Positions 1 through 14,000 of a stretch of DNA of 64,000 bases are shown here, piece by piece. The notes beneath the pieces were generated by a model. That model was given only the letters and a program-made list of their open reading frames with translations, was not told the origin of the DNA and ran no database searches. Position numbers and translations under genes: made by a program. How positions within the stretch are numbered: the first letter of the stretch is position 1; each line of letters starts with the position of its first letter. Location: contig NC_088297.1 of assembly GCF_032854445.1 (NCBI RefSeq), positions 13,257,335 to 13,321,334 on the forward strand, read 5' to 3'. The DNA is from Liolophura sinensis. Lineage: Eukaryota; Mollusca; Polyplacophora; Chitonida; Chitonidae.

Positions 1-277
1 TTGATATTACATGTACAGGAGTAGGTGGTTGATATAGATTTGCACGCGATATTCCTACAATGACAGTCATTATTGTATCAAACCTTAGTTGTTATCAAAT
101 GGTAAATAGGAAGTGAATTGTGATAAAATTGTTTTTTTGCACTCGTGAATATGTATAAACAAAATACATGTAATTGAAAATGAATCCATTAAAAAGGCAT
201 TAGTAAGATATTCATGTCTTTGTTACTTGTACATATGGATACTAAGTTATATGTGTGTGATAAAATGCTATTTCAGT

Positions 278-455
278 TCATGCTGGCTTCCTTTCCGGCC
301 GTATGTGGGGAAGGCCTGGCACCAACCTGTGGATGGTTGTGGGTTTCCGCCGGGCTCTGCCCAGTTTCCTCCCGTTATAATGCTAGCGGCGGGCGTACAA
401 GTGAAATATTCTTGAATACGGTGTAAAACACAAATCAAATAAATTAATAAATCAA
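278..455 (+). mobile_element. SINE family A, 5'-truncated
   Basis: Begins in the middle (CATGCTGGCTTCC) and runs through GGGTTTCC, CATAATG-like and GTGAAATATTCTTGA blocks to a tail of AAATAAATT repeats. Confidence 0.85.
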
Positions 456-554
456 ATGTTATTTGATTTCTCGTTTTATGGGTGAGTCGACAGAAGTCCA
501 AAAAATGGAAAAAAAAAGAATCAAAAATCCAACTTTTTATGTTGTCTCATCTTG

Positions 555-890
555 ACAGGAGTGGTAGATTCAGGGTCAGTCCTGGGTCAAGTTGCACCTA
601 AGACCTTGGCTTGGTGTTCAGCAAGAAGGGGATGGAGCAACGACCGGTTGACCGGTCAGTATAATAGTTTGGGTGAGGCGGCTTACTTGCCTTCAGTAAG
701 TCGTTTCTGTGAAGCAGCACTAGATAAAAAAGCGGTGGATATCCGTCCTGCAACAAGGAAGCACATTACATGCACTCTAAGGATTCCTTCGTCGTCGTGT
801 GACTGAAAACTTGTTAAGTACGACGTTAAACCCCAAGCACTCAATCACCCACCCACCCACCCACTCACCCACCCACCCACCCACTCATCT
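555..890 (+). mobile_element. SINE family B, nearly full length
   Basis: Starts near the B-box-like TTCAGGGTCAGTCCTGG and includes the AAGGATTCCTTCGTCGTCGT block and the ACGACGTTAAACCCCAAGCA tail, ending in a CACCCACC simple repeat that replaces the usual CACTCACTC. Confidence 0.85.
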
Positions 891-1187
891 CATCTTGATG
901 TTTCTATTTGTGGGTTCATACCTTTGTGGCTTCCTGATCATGGATGAACAACTGCTGGGATTGTCCGCTTTCTCCTAAATTAGATGATTTTCAAGTTTTA
1001 GTTTTACTTTTGTACCTGTCAACGACATTGACGCAGGATTTATTCTGCCCATAAAGCAAGAATTTAAATTTTTAAAAGCAGTCCTTTTAAATGTGACCCA
1101 AGTACCACAAACAGCAAGAGGACAGCTCAGCACTAGTAATAGTTTTTCCATTCCATCAAACTTGAAACCTCTGGGGGTTAAAATCCA

Positions 1188-1312
1188 GCTCATGCCAGCT
1201 TCTTCTCAGGTTGTAAGTTGGAGGACTGCAGCAACCTGCGGATGGTCGTGGGTTTCCCCCGGGCTCTGCAGAGTTTCCTTCCACCATAATGCTGACTGCC
1301 GTCATTCTGATG
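1188..1312 (+). mobile_element. SINE family A, central fragment
   Basis: CTCATGCCAGCTTCTTCTC through ACCTGCGGATGGTCGTGG and CCACCATAATGCTGAC; both ends are missing. Confidence 0.75.
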
Positions 1313-2011
1313 AAAATTCATGTTGAAAAGTGGCATTTCACTTAACATAAACCTTTGAAAATTACTTGTAAAAAAAGTTGATGAAGAAGTTACCTATGAG
1401 AGTGGGTAAAGCTACAAATTTCACTTCCAAAGGCCAGGATTGAACCTGCTCTTGTAAGTGCACTCACTGACTGGAGCCTAATGTCACTATATAATATATT
1501 TATGTATTTGATCGCCACACTCCGGAACTTCAAGAATCTCACCTGTACGATGACATTCAGCTTTATAGATGGAGAGAATCGGAGTGCCATGGTATAAACC
1601 ACCTACCTTTGGCATGTTGGCAAGTTACTTGACCTATGAACTGTCTTACGTGTGACGTACAGACTAGCACACCACGGTGGGGAATGTGAACAACCTTCAA
1701 CAAATGTAAAATCAAGTATTGCATGTGGCTAAAACTGGATTTGATCCTGTGACCTCATTCCTGTCACTGGTGAGATAGCAATCGGCTACAGAAGAAGCCA
1801 ACACGATTCTCCTCATTAGTTAGTGCAAGGCCGTAGTGCAAAGCAATATATCTATTCATGGCGTTTGTATATTTGAAAGAGTAAAAGATTGACAAAATGC
1901 CACAAAAGGTACACAGAAGAACGGAAGTCATAAGATTTACGGCAAAATACTTTTAATATTGTAAAAATCAGGTAAATTGCGAAGAAATTCTTCCTATGTA
2001 TAACAGCACGA

Positions 2012-2080
2012 TCACAAAATGTCTTCCAGTTCTTTCATCTCTCTCTCGTGAGCGGGAACCCATCTTTTCACAATCATCTC
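2012..2080 (-). CDS. TSEN2: TSEN2 exon 8 (last coding exon)
   Basis: Follows TTGTGTTTTTCAG and encodes [20 protein letters not shown] then IL and TGA, matching human [20 protein letters not shown]. A possible polyadenylation signal ATTAAA (minus strand) lies at 1952-1957; this is a guess from sequence alone. Confidence 0.92.
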   Translation of the reverse strand, partial: EMIVKRWVPAHEREMKELEDIL

Positions 2081-5000
2081 CTGAAAAACACAATTTGTTT
2101 CATTACTTGAAGATATTTCTGGTTGGCCATTCCAATGGTTGTATTAGCCAGGCTTTAAATAGATTTCAAGCTCAATCTATTTAATCGTTAAAGGTAAAAA
2201 CAGTCCTACTGTATCATGTGACTTGTTAAAAACGTTGACATTAATTTACCGATCAGCAGTCTCATTCCAGAGGTACAAATAACACCACCTTCCTTTAGAA
2301 AGTCCTAAAGTTCGCAAACTTTGAGCGCCTCAACTTTTTCCATCATTTATCTATTGAAATAACTTTTTGTGAAATTCAATGTAATAAAATGTAATAGTAA
2401 ATGTGATCAGTTTCGCAGGTCACATGACACAGCAGGATTTTTTTTTTTTTTTTTTTTACATTTAGCGACAACACAGTTCAAACTCGAACTGCCGTGAATA
2501 TGAAACTGACCTGTACTTTGAATTGCGGGATACAAGCAGGAGACTCCGCCTCTTCTTGGTCTAGGTGTGATGGGCGAATCACAAAGCAGAACATCAATTC
2601 CTACAGAAAATAGGAGACAGAAAACTAGAAATAGAAAACTGATTCATGATGGACTGGCAAATGAGGTGTAAATCTATAGTCCCCTTCAGAGCTGTACATT
2701 TTGGCAAATCATTCATGATGGACTGGCAGATGAGGTGTAAATCTATAGTCCCCTTCAGAGCTGTACATCTTGGCAAATCATTCATGATGGACTGGCAGAT
2801 GAGGTGTAAATCTGTAGTCCCTTTCAGTGCTGTACATCTTGGCAAATCATTCATGATGGACTGGCAGATGAGGTGTAAATCTATAGTCCCTTTCAGTGCT
2901 GTACATCTTGGCAAATCATTCATGATGGACTAGCAGATGAGGTGTAAATCTGTAGTCCCTTTCAGTGCTGTACATCTTGGCAAATCATTCATGATGGACT
3001 GGCAGATGAGGTGTAAATCTATAGTCCCTTTCAGTGCTGTACATCTTGGCAAATCATTCATGATGGACTGGCAGATGAGGTGTAAATCTATAATCCCTTT
3101 CAGTGCTGTACATCTTGGCAAATCATTAATGATGGACTGGCAGATGAGGTGTAAATCTATAGTCCCCTTCAGAGCTGTAACCTTGGCAAATCATTAATGA
3201 TGGACTGGCAGATGAGGTGTAAATCTATAGTCCCCTTCAGTGCAGTACATCTTGGCAAATCATTCATGATGGACTGGCAGATGAGGTGTAAATCTATAGT
3301 CCCTTTCAGTGCTGTACATCTTGGCAAATCATTCATGGTGGACTGGCAGATGAGGTGTAAATCTATAGTCCCCTTCAGTGCTGTACATCTTGGCAAATCA
3401 TTCATGATGGACTGGCAGATGAGGTGTAAATCTATAGTCCCCTTCAGTGCTGTACATCTTGGCAAATCATTCATGATGGACTGGCAGATGAGGTGTAAAT
3501 CTATAGTCCCCTTCAGTGCTGTACATCTTGAGAAATCATTTATGATGGACTGGCAGATGAGGTGTAAATCTATAGTCCCCTTGAGTGCAGTACATCTTGG
3601 CAAATCATTCATGATGGACTGGCAGATGAGGTGTAAATCTATAGTCCCTTTCAGTGCTGTACATCTTGGCAAATCATTCATGATGGACTGGCAGATGAGG
3701 TGTAAATCTATAATCCCTTTCAGTGCTGTACATCTTGGCAAATCATTCATGATGGACTGGCAGATGAGGTGTAAATCTATAGTCCCTTTCAGTGCTGTAC
3801 ATCTTGGCAAATCATTCATGATGGACTGGCAGATGAGGTATAAATCTATAGTCCCCTTCAGTGCTGTACATCTTGGCAAATCATTCATGATGGACTGGCA
3901 GATGAGGTTTAAATCTATAGTCCCCTTCAGTGCTGTACATCTTGGCAAATCATTTATTAACCACAGACTAAAATTTAAACGACATACAATAAAGTGTTTT
4001 AATAAAAAAGTCCAGACAACTGATATATGACAGGCTCACATATGAGGTGTATACTTAACAGGAGTTTACTGATATATGTACATGTGTAACGGAAGCAGCT
4101 TTCCAGTGCTTACACCAGAAGCAGCTAGCAGGAATTTCTCTTTAGCTCAGTTGGAAGAGCGCTGGACTTCGGCTACAGAGACGAGGAGTTCAAATCCTTG
4201 TGTGACCCACGTAGTGAAATCCTTCAACCATTACACTGGTGCCGTGACCTAACAGGTTCCAAGAAGTGTGAGGCTCTGGGGAGGAGTGTAAGGGGAGCAG
4301 CTTTACAGTGCTTATACCAGAAGTAGCTAGCGGGAATTTCCCTTTAGCTCAGTTGGTAGAGCGCTGGACTTTGGCTGCAGAGACGAGGAGTTCAAATCCT
4401 TGTGTGACCCACATAGTGAAATCCTTCAACCATTACACAAGTACATGGTTTCCCCAGTAAATGATATTCACATTTCACTCTAAGCACTAAAACACTCAGT
4501 GCAACAGAACAGCTGTGGTCAAATTAGAACACAGTCGCAGGCAGTGGTCTTTGAAGTCTGACACTGTACCTGCCTTCCACAGCCAATAAAATTGTAAACA
4601 TTTCAAATTAAAACTTTCCACTTTTTTTCTATTGTTTTGACTACAAGTTACTTGGAATCGGCATAGGATTACCAATCCAGAGAATTTTCAATCAATGAAA
4701 CGGATATTTAACGTAGTAAGTATGGCTCTGCTAGTTTAAGTGGAGAAAACATAAAAATGACATGTAGTTCAGATAAAACGCTGCGAAAAGTTATTCCTAA
4801 ATGTGGTCTTCAACATTTTTTCCGATTTTTCCTTAAGGAGAAAAAGACACATGAAAATAATTTTTGTATTGTGGGTATTTGGGACCACATTTTGGTATTT
4901 ATAGTCCTTATTTAATAATGTCATAAATGAGGATGTAACACAGGTTTAATAAATATTTTGGCACTGGAATTTGTTCTTTTCAGCTAACAAATGTATTAAA

Positions 5001-8000
5001 CCTAATTTTGGATCATATTTACATTTTGAATATGTTCACAAATATTATCATAATTTAGGTTAAATGCATATGTTTCAATATAAACAACAAATTTACATTC
5101 AAATAAATTTATTAGACAAGCATACCATCCTTATTTAAAACATTATTATGCAACAACAATAATTACCAAAAGTTGGTCCCAAATACCCACCATACAAAAA
5201 TATTTTCCAAATACCCTTTTCTCTTGAAAAAAAAATCCCTAAAAATATTAAAGATCATATTTGCAAATAAGTTTTGACTCTCTTCATCTGATTTTGGCAT
5301 CATTTTTATATTTTTCTTTTCCTTTAAAGTATAGTAATCAGGTGAAAATTATCATCCAGCTTCCACCACATTTCAGCTAAAAAATATTACAGCCCTCGAA
5401 TGCGAATATGGCTTGCATATGTACTATTTCAAATCCCAATCTTCAAAAATCTGAAAGTGCTTTCTTGGCAAAAATTTTCCATACTAGTAAATACCTTGGC
5501 CACATTTTCTGTGATCCTGTTGAGACCAGAAAGTGCTGGCCACGATAAGGTGCGACTGGCGTAATCCTGGCTGTCAGTCAGCGTTGCTTCATCCACCATG
5601 CGAATCACGACCGAGTAGGAGGCATGGTAAAATGGGGGGCCTTCCTTATACAAAACTGAAACGTCAAACAGAAATGTTAGGGAAAGGCGTAAGGTTTTCA
5701 CACACGATCGACTTCACCACAAACACATTTCTGACTTTTAGCTCAAAATATGAAATATAATTTCAGACTTTATCTTTGGGCTCTACAGTTTTAGTATCAT
5801 GATGAAACTTGGTGTGGGGGTGGGGATGTGGGGGGGGGGAGGGGGGTGTCGATGGCTCAGTTGGTTAGCGTGCTACTGCTGCGTAATGAACCAGGAGCCT
5901 CTCACCAATGTGGTCGCCGTGAGTCCAGCTCCTGCTGGCTCCCTCTCCAGCCGTACGTGGGAAGGTCTGCCAGCAGATGGTCGTGGGTTTCCCCAGGGCT
6001 GTGCCCGGTTTCCACCCACCATAATGCTGGCCGCCGTCATATAAGTGAAATATTCTTGAGAACGGCATAAAACAGAAATCAAATAAATAAATAAATAAAA
6101 TAAACAAATACATCATACTAACAAATGTATGTATAGCAATTCTTTCACCTTTTTGCACGTATACATCGTGTTGCTTATTCTGTGCATAAAATTATACTTT
6201 TTTGTTGGCCAATCCAATCAATGTAGTTTTGTCTTCAAATTAAAATCAAATTAAACGTATGCATAAATTGCACTGAAAGTTGCTCTTTCATTCACCAAAA
6301 CGTTGAGGAATTTCGGTATTTATGTTTGGGTTTTTATGATGTACTTATCATTCTTTAAATTGTTGTAAACTTGCTAGGCAGAGAGCTACACTACCCAATA
6401 TATCGAGTTTCTCTTTATTTATTTATTAGACTGGTGTTCAGCATCATATTCAATTTTTAATTTACTATTATATGATAGTCAGTGTTATGAATGGAGTAAC
6501 CTAAACAGTGAGAGCGAGAGAATCTACAAATTCCCTGTCTGATGCCAGGATTGAACCCGCAACCCGTGTGTCCTAAAGACTGAAATTTATTTGTATACCT
6601 GACCATGTTTTTGTTTTTTTTACGCCGTACTCAAGAATATTTCACTTATACAATGGTGGTCAACATTATGGTGGAAGGAAACTGGGCAGAGCCCAGGGGA
6701 AACCCATGATCATCCACAGGTTACTGGCAGACCTTCCCTGCACGAGATGGACTTGAACTCACAGCAACAACATTGGTGACAGGCTCCTGGGTTATTGAGC
6801 CGTGCTGCCGTGGCAACCCACTAAGCCACGTAGGCCCCTAAAGACTGACAGACAAGTGCCCATTTGGCCACAACCAGCTTCCCTCAGTTGCTTGCTGTAA
6901 ACATTTTCAGAGAACTTACTGTAGTCTACTCCAAACTTGATACCTGGCTTAGGTACCCAGCCTTTGCTACGAAAATGGTGGTATGCTATGTAACTGGGGA
7001 TAAAAGACTTCTTCAACTTGGAAAATGTCTGCCACATGTTTGTCAAGTTCATTGGTCTCTGTGGAAAAAAATCAAGTGAGTGAGTGAGTGAGCGAGTGCT
7101 TGGGGTTTAACATCAAACATAACAATTTTTCAGTCATAAGACGACAAAGGAATTCTTAGAGTGCATGTAATGTGCTTCCTTGTTGCATGATGGATTTCCA
7201 CCGCTCTTTTATCTAGTGCTGCTTCACTGAGATACCTTACTGAAGGCAAGTAAGCCGCCCTGCCCGAGCCATTATACTGATACAGGTCAACCAGCCATTT
7301 TAAACATGCTACTTTATTTCAAATAGTGGAATGTTAATATATACAGGAGTAAATCACCAGTAGTGTATACCTATAATCACGTCATTACATCACCATAAGG
7401 ATCCTTGTAAAGACTATAATCTGCAGTGATCATGAGATCATGCTATAGTTATTACTAACAAATTGTAGCTGTCAAATGTAAAATCATTATAAGATAAGAA
7501 ATATGTCTGAAATAGAGATTAGGTTTTAAAGGGTGTGTGATATGGTTAAATATTGTTTTCAGGGATATTTGCGCTTGTAAATGAACATTCTGTTTACTGA
7601 TAATTTGTTACATATTTTCCTTCACAAATGTAAAACACACTGTAAACTGCGTGACAATGTTACACAGTACAATGTACTGTGTATGTAATTCTATTTATTA
7701 TTTATTTATCTGATTGATGTTTTACGCTTTACTCAAGAATATTTCACTTATACGACGGCGGCCAGCATTATGGTGGGACGAAACCGAGCAGAGCCCTGGG
7801 GAAACCCACAACCATCCATGACAGAGAGGTTGGAGAGGAGGCCAGCATTAGCTGGACTTGAACTCACAGCGACCGCATTGGTTGCATGTAATTTTTTTAT
7901 GACATTCTAATTGTATTGTGACGTAACGAAGTGGTTACAGGTAAACCCTGCCAGTGACTGACTCCTGTATTTATAACCATTCCACTATACACCATTTATA

Positions 8001-11000
8001 TTTTTTTGAAATAAAGTAGTTAGTCCTTTGATAATGATCCCAGCATGTCTATCGAAAGCTTGTGAAACCTTTGTTACATTTACATCGTGATGCCTTGTGA
8101 CTGCATTATTATTATTGAACCCACGAACATCTGTGAGTTTTAAGTAGTATAAAGATTTGTTTGTTTCCACCAAGTCTCCTGCGAGGCTGATTCAGTTTAA
8201 GCTCGGGGTTTAACTACTGGAGTTTAAACTCCAGTAGTTTAAAAGAAAGCTAACATATGAAGTAAGGTTCATCATACAGACAATTGAAAAATATGCGTAA
8301 AAATACTTTCATTCATTTTTTCGGATTTTTTTTTCAGTGTTAATTTTAGAGAAGCATTCGAATATTTGAAAACTATGGTGGGCTTTATAAGCCATACTGA
8401 CGCTATCTAGGAACTCTGATGTCACATCACTTTTTTTCCCTGGAAAACAGAAGAACGTAATTTTAGGGAACATTACTTCAGTAATCTTTTACTCATGGGT
8501 AAAAAAAGAGTTATTTCAACATTTAGGATCATGATTAGAGTTGGATAAACTCCCTGTGATGTCAGAGTTCCTAACCTTTGATTGAATGGTCCATAAAGCC
8601 CACCTTAAAATTCAAACGTTTCACGGCCTTTAACTCTTTTCACCAACACATCTAAAAATAAATGAAAGTATATTTATGCACAGTTTTAAGTGATCTATTT
8701 AGTGATGTTAACTATGATTTTTAAGAGGTCTTTTCCTTTAAAGATGGTACCTCTGTCAAACTGTACAATTTGCTTTTCCACGAATATAATTACTATAGGT
8801 TGTATTATACATGTCATGAAACGTACAAATAAAACAAGCCTGTTGGAAAAACAAAGTTTACTCACTTGACTCTGATCTTGACACACCAAACAACCCAGGC
8901 CATAAGAGAGAAAGAATGCCTACAACGCAAGTAAAGTAGTGTGAGTTATAGAATCCTCACATAACTTTGCTGCGACTTGTCCAAGCTCACATCGATGTAT
9001 TTTTTTCTTTATATACGGTTGGGTTCTTACATCAAACACACGCTTAACAATTTTCCAGTCATATGACAATAAGGAGTCAGTTGGTGTGTACATATATATA
9101 TACTGCGTCTTCTTGTGGCAAGGTGAGTCCATGCTGCTAAACTGCTACCACCACTGAAGTATCCTGCCGAGAACATCAGACATGACACCCCAACCAGACA
9201 CATTGTAGTAACACTGTGCCAACCAGTGCTTCTTGCTGTAACGTCTCAGTGCTAAGCACCAAACAAGGAAGCACTTTCACATCGAAGACCATACATGTAC
9301 CAATTATATTTATTTATTTATTTGATTGGTGTTTTACGCGTACTCAAGAATATTTCACTTATACGATGGCAGCCAGCACTATGGTGGGGGAAACCCATGA
9401 CCATCCACAGGTTGCTGACAGACTTTCCACATACGGCCGCAGAGGAAGCCAGCGAGAGCTGGACTTGAACTCACAGCGACTGCGTTGGTGAGAGACTCCT
9501 GTGTCATTACGCTGCGCTATGTACCAATTATATGTAAATAAGGAATTGTCAACTGAAGATATACATGTGATGTACCATGTCCACAAAGATTAATGGTAAT
9601 GCTAAAAGGCGACCTTTTCTTGAACTGTATTTACAATTCCAGAATAAATTAATGAATGAATGAAATTGGCAGAAATTCAACAGAACTGCCATGAGAACAT
9701 GCTAGAACCAGACAAAATCCAAAATCAAAGCCAACAAGACGCAGACACTTTTCAAACTCGGACGCCCCCCCCCCCCCCCCAAAAAAAAAAACAGTTAACG
9801 TGTTTTGAAAATATAGCTTGTATACAATGCCCCAATGGGTTTCATTATATTTTCAAAATACTCTATTACAGCATCACTATCAACCTTGTCACCTGGGTAC
9901 ATGGTTCGTACAGGTATATGAAAATGAAATTCAAGGAGTTTTCAAGAAGTTTTCCAGAAGTTTTTTGTCATTTTCAAGCCTAGTTTAAACATACCATGGT
10001 GCAAATTATAGACTATATTTTAAGTCTGAATTATAGATGCTTTAATTTGCATGCATGTATGCTGAATAGTACGCTTGCTTTTGCGCCAAATATCTGCCCT
10101 TCACTTTTGTAATGCGACACATTCTTTGGCCAGGCCTTGGCTCAGTAAAAAAAAATGAACGACATATACCATTATGCAGGGCTTTTTTTAGTATTTTTTT
10201 CAGCCAGTCACTTTAGCCACTCATCAGATTTTGAAGTAAATACTATTTTTCTTTAGCCATACTTCCTTAGCGACCATGACTCTTGTAGGTCTCCTTCTGC
10301 ATTTCGTTTTATCTGCCTTGGTGTAGCTGCTAGAATCAGTTTGGTCTCTTCCGGCAAACATTAAATTTAGAACAACTGCCCTTAAAATAATGGACCAATG
10401 TAATTTCTATCACAAAATTAGTTACGAAATTAATTTGTAAATTCGGTTTATTTAAATGCAACATTATGATCAGTACATTGAAGTAACACAGTCTGACAGG
10501 AGAAAAGCAGACGGCGTACACATTCATGTAACGAAATGATTTCAAGTGTTATTTAATGTAAGTCAACTTGCAACAATGCTGAACCCCCTTTTTAGATTTC
10601 TATCAAGTAATCGCCATACAACTGTGTTGTTGTTTTGCCGAGAAATGAAAGTAAGTGGATTATTTTCATAAGAAAAATTGCAAAAATCTGCTAAAGACCC
10701 CAGAAAACTGCCGTTTGAAATGAAAGTAAGTGGATTATTTTCATAAGAAAAATTGCAAAAATCTGCCGTTTGAAATGAAAGTAAGTGGATTATTTTCATA
10801 AGAAAAATTGCAAAAACCTGCTAAAGACCCCAGAAAACTCTCATGGCAGATTTTGTAAAACGTTTGTATTTTGTCTTAGGTAAATAAATTTGTTGCCAAA
10901 AACATTCGCATTTTTTTCAAATTTTATCGCCATTTCAAAAAACTGTACTAAATTTGCAACAATACGTGAAAAACAGTATACTGCAAAAATTAGGTGAAAT

Positions 11001-14000
11001 ACAGTATACTGTGATGATTAGGTACAATACAGTACACTGCCATGATTAGATACAGTATACTGCGATGATTACGTGAAATACAGTATACTGTGATAATTAG
11101 GTACAATACAGTATACTGCAATGATTAGGTGAAATACAGTAGACTGTGATGATTAGATACAATACAGTATACTGACATGATTAGGTGAAATACAATATAC
11201 TGCGATGATTAGTTGAAATACAGGATACTGTGATGATTAGGTGAAATACAGGATACTGCGATGATTAGGTACAATACAGTATACTGCGATGATTAGGAGA
11301 AATACAGTATACTGTAATAATTAGGTACAATACAGGATACTGCGATGATTAGGTACAATCATACTGCGATCATTAGGTGAAATACAGTATACTGTAATAA
11401 TTAGGTACAATACAGTATACTGCGATGATTAGGTGAAATACAGTATACTACGATCAGGTAATACACAGTATACTGCGATGATTAGATGAAATACAGTATA
11501 CTGCAATGGTCAGGTGAATTACAGTATACTGCGATGATTAGATGAAATACAGTATACTGCAATGGTCAGGTGAAATACAGTATACTGCGATGATTAGGTG
11601 AAATACAGTATACTGAATTGATTAGGTAAAATACAGTACACTGAGATGATTAGGTCAAATACAGTACACTGAGATGATTAGGTGAAATACAAAATACTGG
11701 GTGATTGGGTGAAATACAGTATACTGCGATGATTAGGTATTACAGTTAATACTGCAGTTACATCACTCGTCATGACAACATAATGATCCCTTTGGCATGA
11801 TATGCCATTTTCTTTTTTCTTAGGGGTAGGTGTTGCACATTAAGGGAGATAACAATGGTGGGTAAATATCTCACCTCCTCTAGACTGAGTTGAAGATGTT
11901 CACGTAGTTTGTACGGGTCATTTTTAATGACACGTTCCCAGTGAGGTTTGAATCGCTCTCCAGCTGCATTACCCTCATCCTCGGAGTCGGAAACCACTAA
12001 AACATCACCGCCTGCCTCATGTGATTCGCAATGAGGGTCACATGACTGAACAGACATGACAGGCTTTGGGGATGAAGGGTGAATTTCCATGCCTGAGGAG
12101 TGTTCACATGTCTGAAAACCTCCAGAGACCTGGGGAAATCGTGATTCTGTTTGACCTGGGACTGTAATTTTATCACAGATTTTCTTATCACTGAAGTTTG
12201 TCTTCAAAACTTCCACACAATTCGGTAAATGCAGTGTTCTTTCACCTTTTTCAGTCAAATTATTTTCATCACTGGCAACCAAATTTTCACTACAAGCTAC
12301 TTTTCCCAAACCCGATGACAAAAGGTCAGATTCAATCTCATCAGGACAAACTGAACTTTGATCTTTGGGTTTGTGACATTTGACATCATGCACAATTATC
12401 CGCACGTCGTCTTTGTTATTCAAAGACTTTTTTGTTTCAACGTCTTTAACACAGTTCTTCTTATTATGTTCAACACTCTCCATCGGATGAACAGTTTCTA
12501 CAGTCTTGGCACCCTGATCCAAATGAGTTATGGTAGCTGTATCACTTTGTACTTTTTCTAACTGAATCCCAACCTCAGGTTGTGCTGTATTCCCGGAAGT
12601 TTCTCCACAGCCCCAAAAATCTGTGTCTGCCTCTTGAGCATCCCACAATGCTTCAGCAGATTGTTTGCACTTCCTGACATGCCTAATACCAGGATTTCCT
12701 CCACTATCATCCCAGAATTCTTTTTCCTCTTCCTCTTGCTGGTGACTGTCTCTGTTGTCTAAAATGTCCTCCACGTCACAAGTCTCAGCTTTGTCAGCCA
12801 TTTTCTTTTTGTCAGCCATTTTCTTTTTGTCGGAATTTTCCACCATATTGTGTTCCTGCATGATTTGTTCTTCGCCGGGTTCCTGGTCGCTATCATATTC
12901 CCTCATATCAATAAAATCTGTCACTCCACTCTGGTGTGCTTCAGTTTGCCTCTGCCAGTTCAGGCGGCGAATAAACCTGTCGGAAGAGAAGATGATGGCT
13001 CTACTTTCATATGTCCATTTATTTATTTCATAATTGTATAATGCCATACTAAAGAATTTCACTTCATTCCATGGCAGCCAGTTTTTTAGGGCTGCTGGAA
13101 ACCTGAGTGCCTGGGGTGAACCACCGACCCTTGGCAAGTTATTGATAAACTTTATCACATTTGATGTGAAGGTATGCATACCATATTTGTGGAAGACAAC
13201 CGGTCTTCAGACTGGCTAATTGACCACACGAGTGACATCGACCACTTACTGTCACCAGGCGCCCAGAAGCACTGAGTCGGAAATCTACGACTCTCTGTCC
13301 AAGGCTGGGATTGAACAGGCTACTTGGTTGTACATGTTCATTTTGACAGCCAATGTTTAGGCACAAGTTGTGCAATATACTAGTAGATACCTCACTAAGA
13401 TATCTCTGTTGGATGTGACAGACCTTCCAAAGAAAAGAGCCTACAGTCTTTTGGGAGATTTTGATAGAAGTCTTTTTTTTTTTATATTTGCAACTCTCAT
13501 GTTAATTTCTTTAGAATCATTACGTTTTTTATTAGCCTGATTACAGACCTACCATTTTTTTTACACCCAAGAAGACCACTTATGTGGCCTAGTGGTTGGA
13601 GCAACCGTCTCGAAGTCGAGAGGCCTGGGAACAAACTCGGGTCAGGTCATAACAAAGACTTTAAAAAAGGTACTTGTTGCTGCCTCACTTGGGGTTGAAC
13701 ACAGTGAGGACAGAGTAATGACATGGGACTGGTTAGCCCTGTGTCAGTATAATGTGACTGGGTGGGGTGTCATGTCTGGTGTCTTTGGCATGATACTTCA
13801 GTAGAGGCAGCACTTAGTGGGCATGGACTCACCCTGCCACAAGCAGAAGACACAGTATACACACACACACCTAATCACTTCTCATCGTTACATGACTGCA
13901 AAATTGTTAGGTGCAATGTAAAACCTCAGTCATACATACATACATACATATATAAACAAAAAAAAAAAACAATTTTTTAAAGACGTCCTTGGCATATGCT

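Larger units (their letters stand above)
1..2011. other. Gene-free flank downstream of TSEN2
   Basis: Contains only SINE pieces (listed separately), AT-rich filler and a possible tRNA-like SINE relic around 1395-1480 (minus-strand B-box-like GGTTCAATCCTGG). No open frame matches a known protein. Confidence 0.6.

Noticed and set aside
2646-4030. Long repeated open frames on both strands ([14 protein letters not shown] and [17 protein letters not shown] types)
   Set aside because: Produced by a 69-bp tandem array in an intron; unit length is a multiple of three, both strands are open, and there is no homology or splice structure.
4141-4212. Functional tRNA gene
   Set aside because: A and B boxes are present, but the acceptor stem does not pair and the anticodon arm is poor; it is SINE-like and duplicated.
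10968-11757. CRISPR-like array (28-bp spaced repeats)
   Set aside because: The units are head-to-tail with no unique spacers; the genome is eukaryotic.
13001-13179. TSEN2 exon 3 starting at an upstream Met (13179)
   Set aside because: The upstream stretch has no homology to TSEN2, while exons 1 and 2 supply the conserved N-terminus in matching phase.
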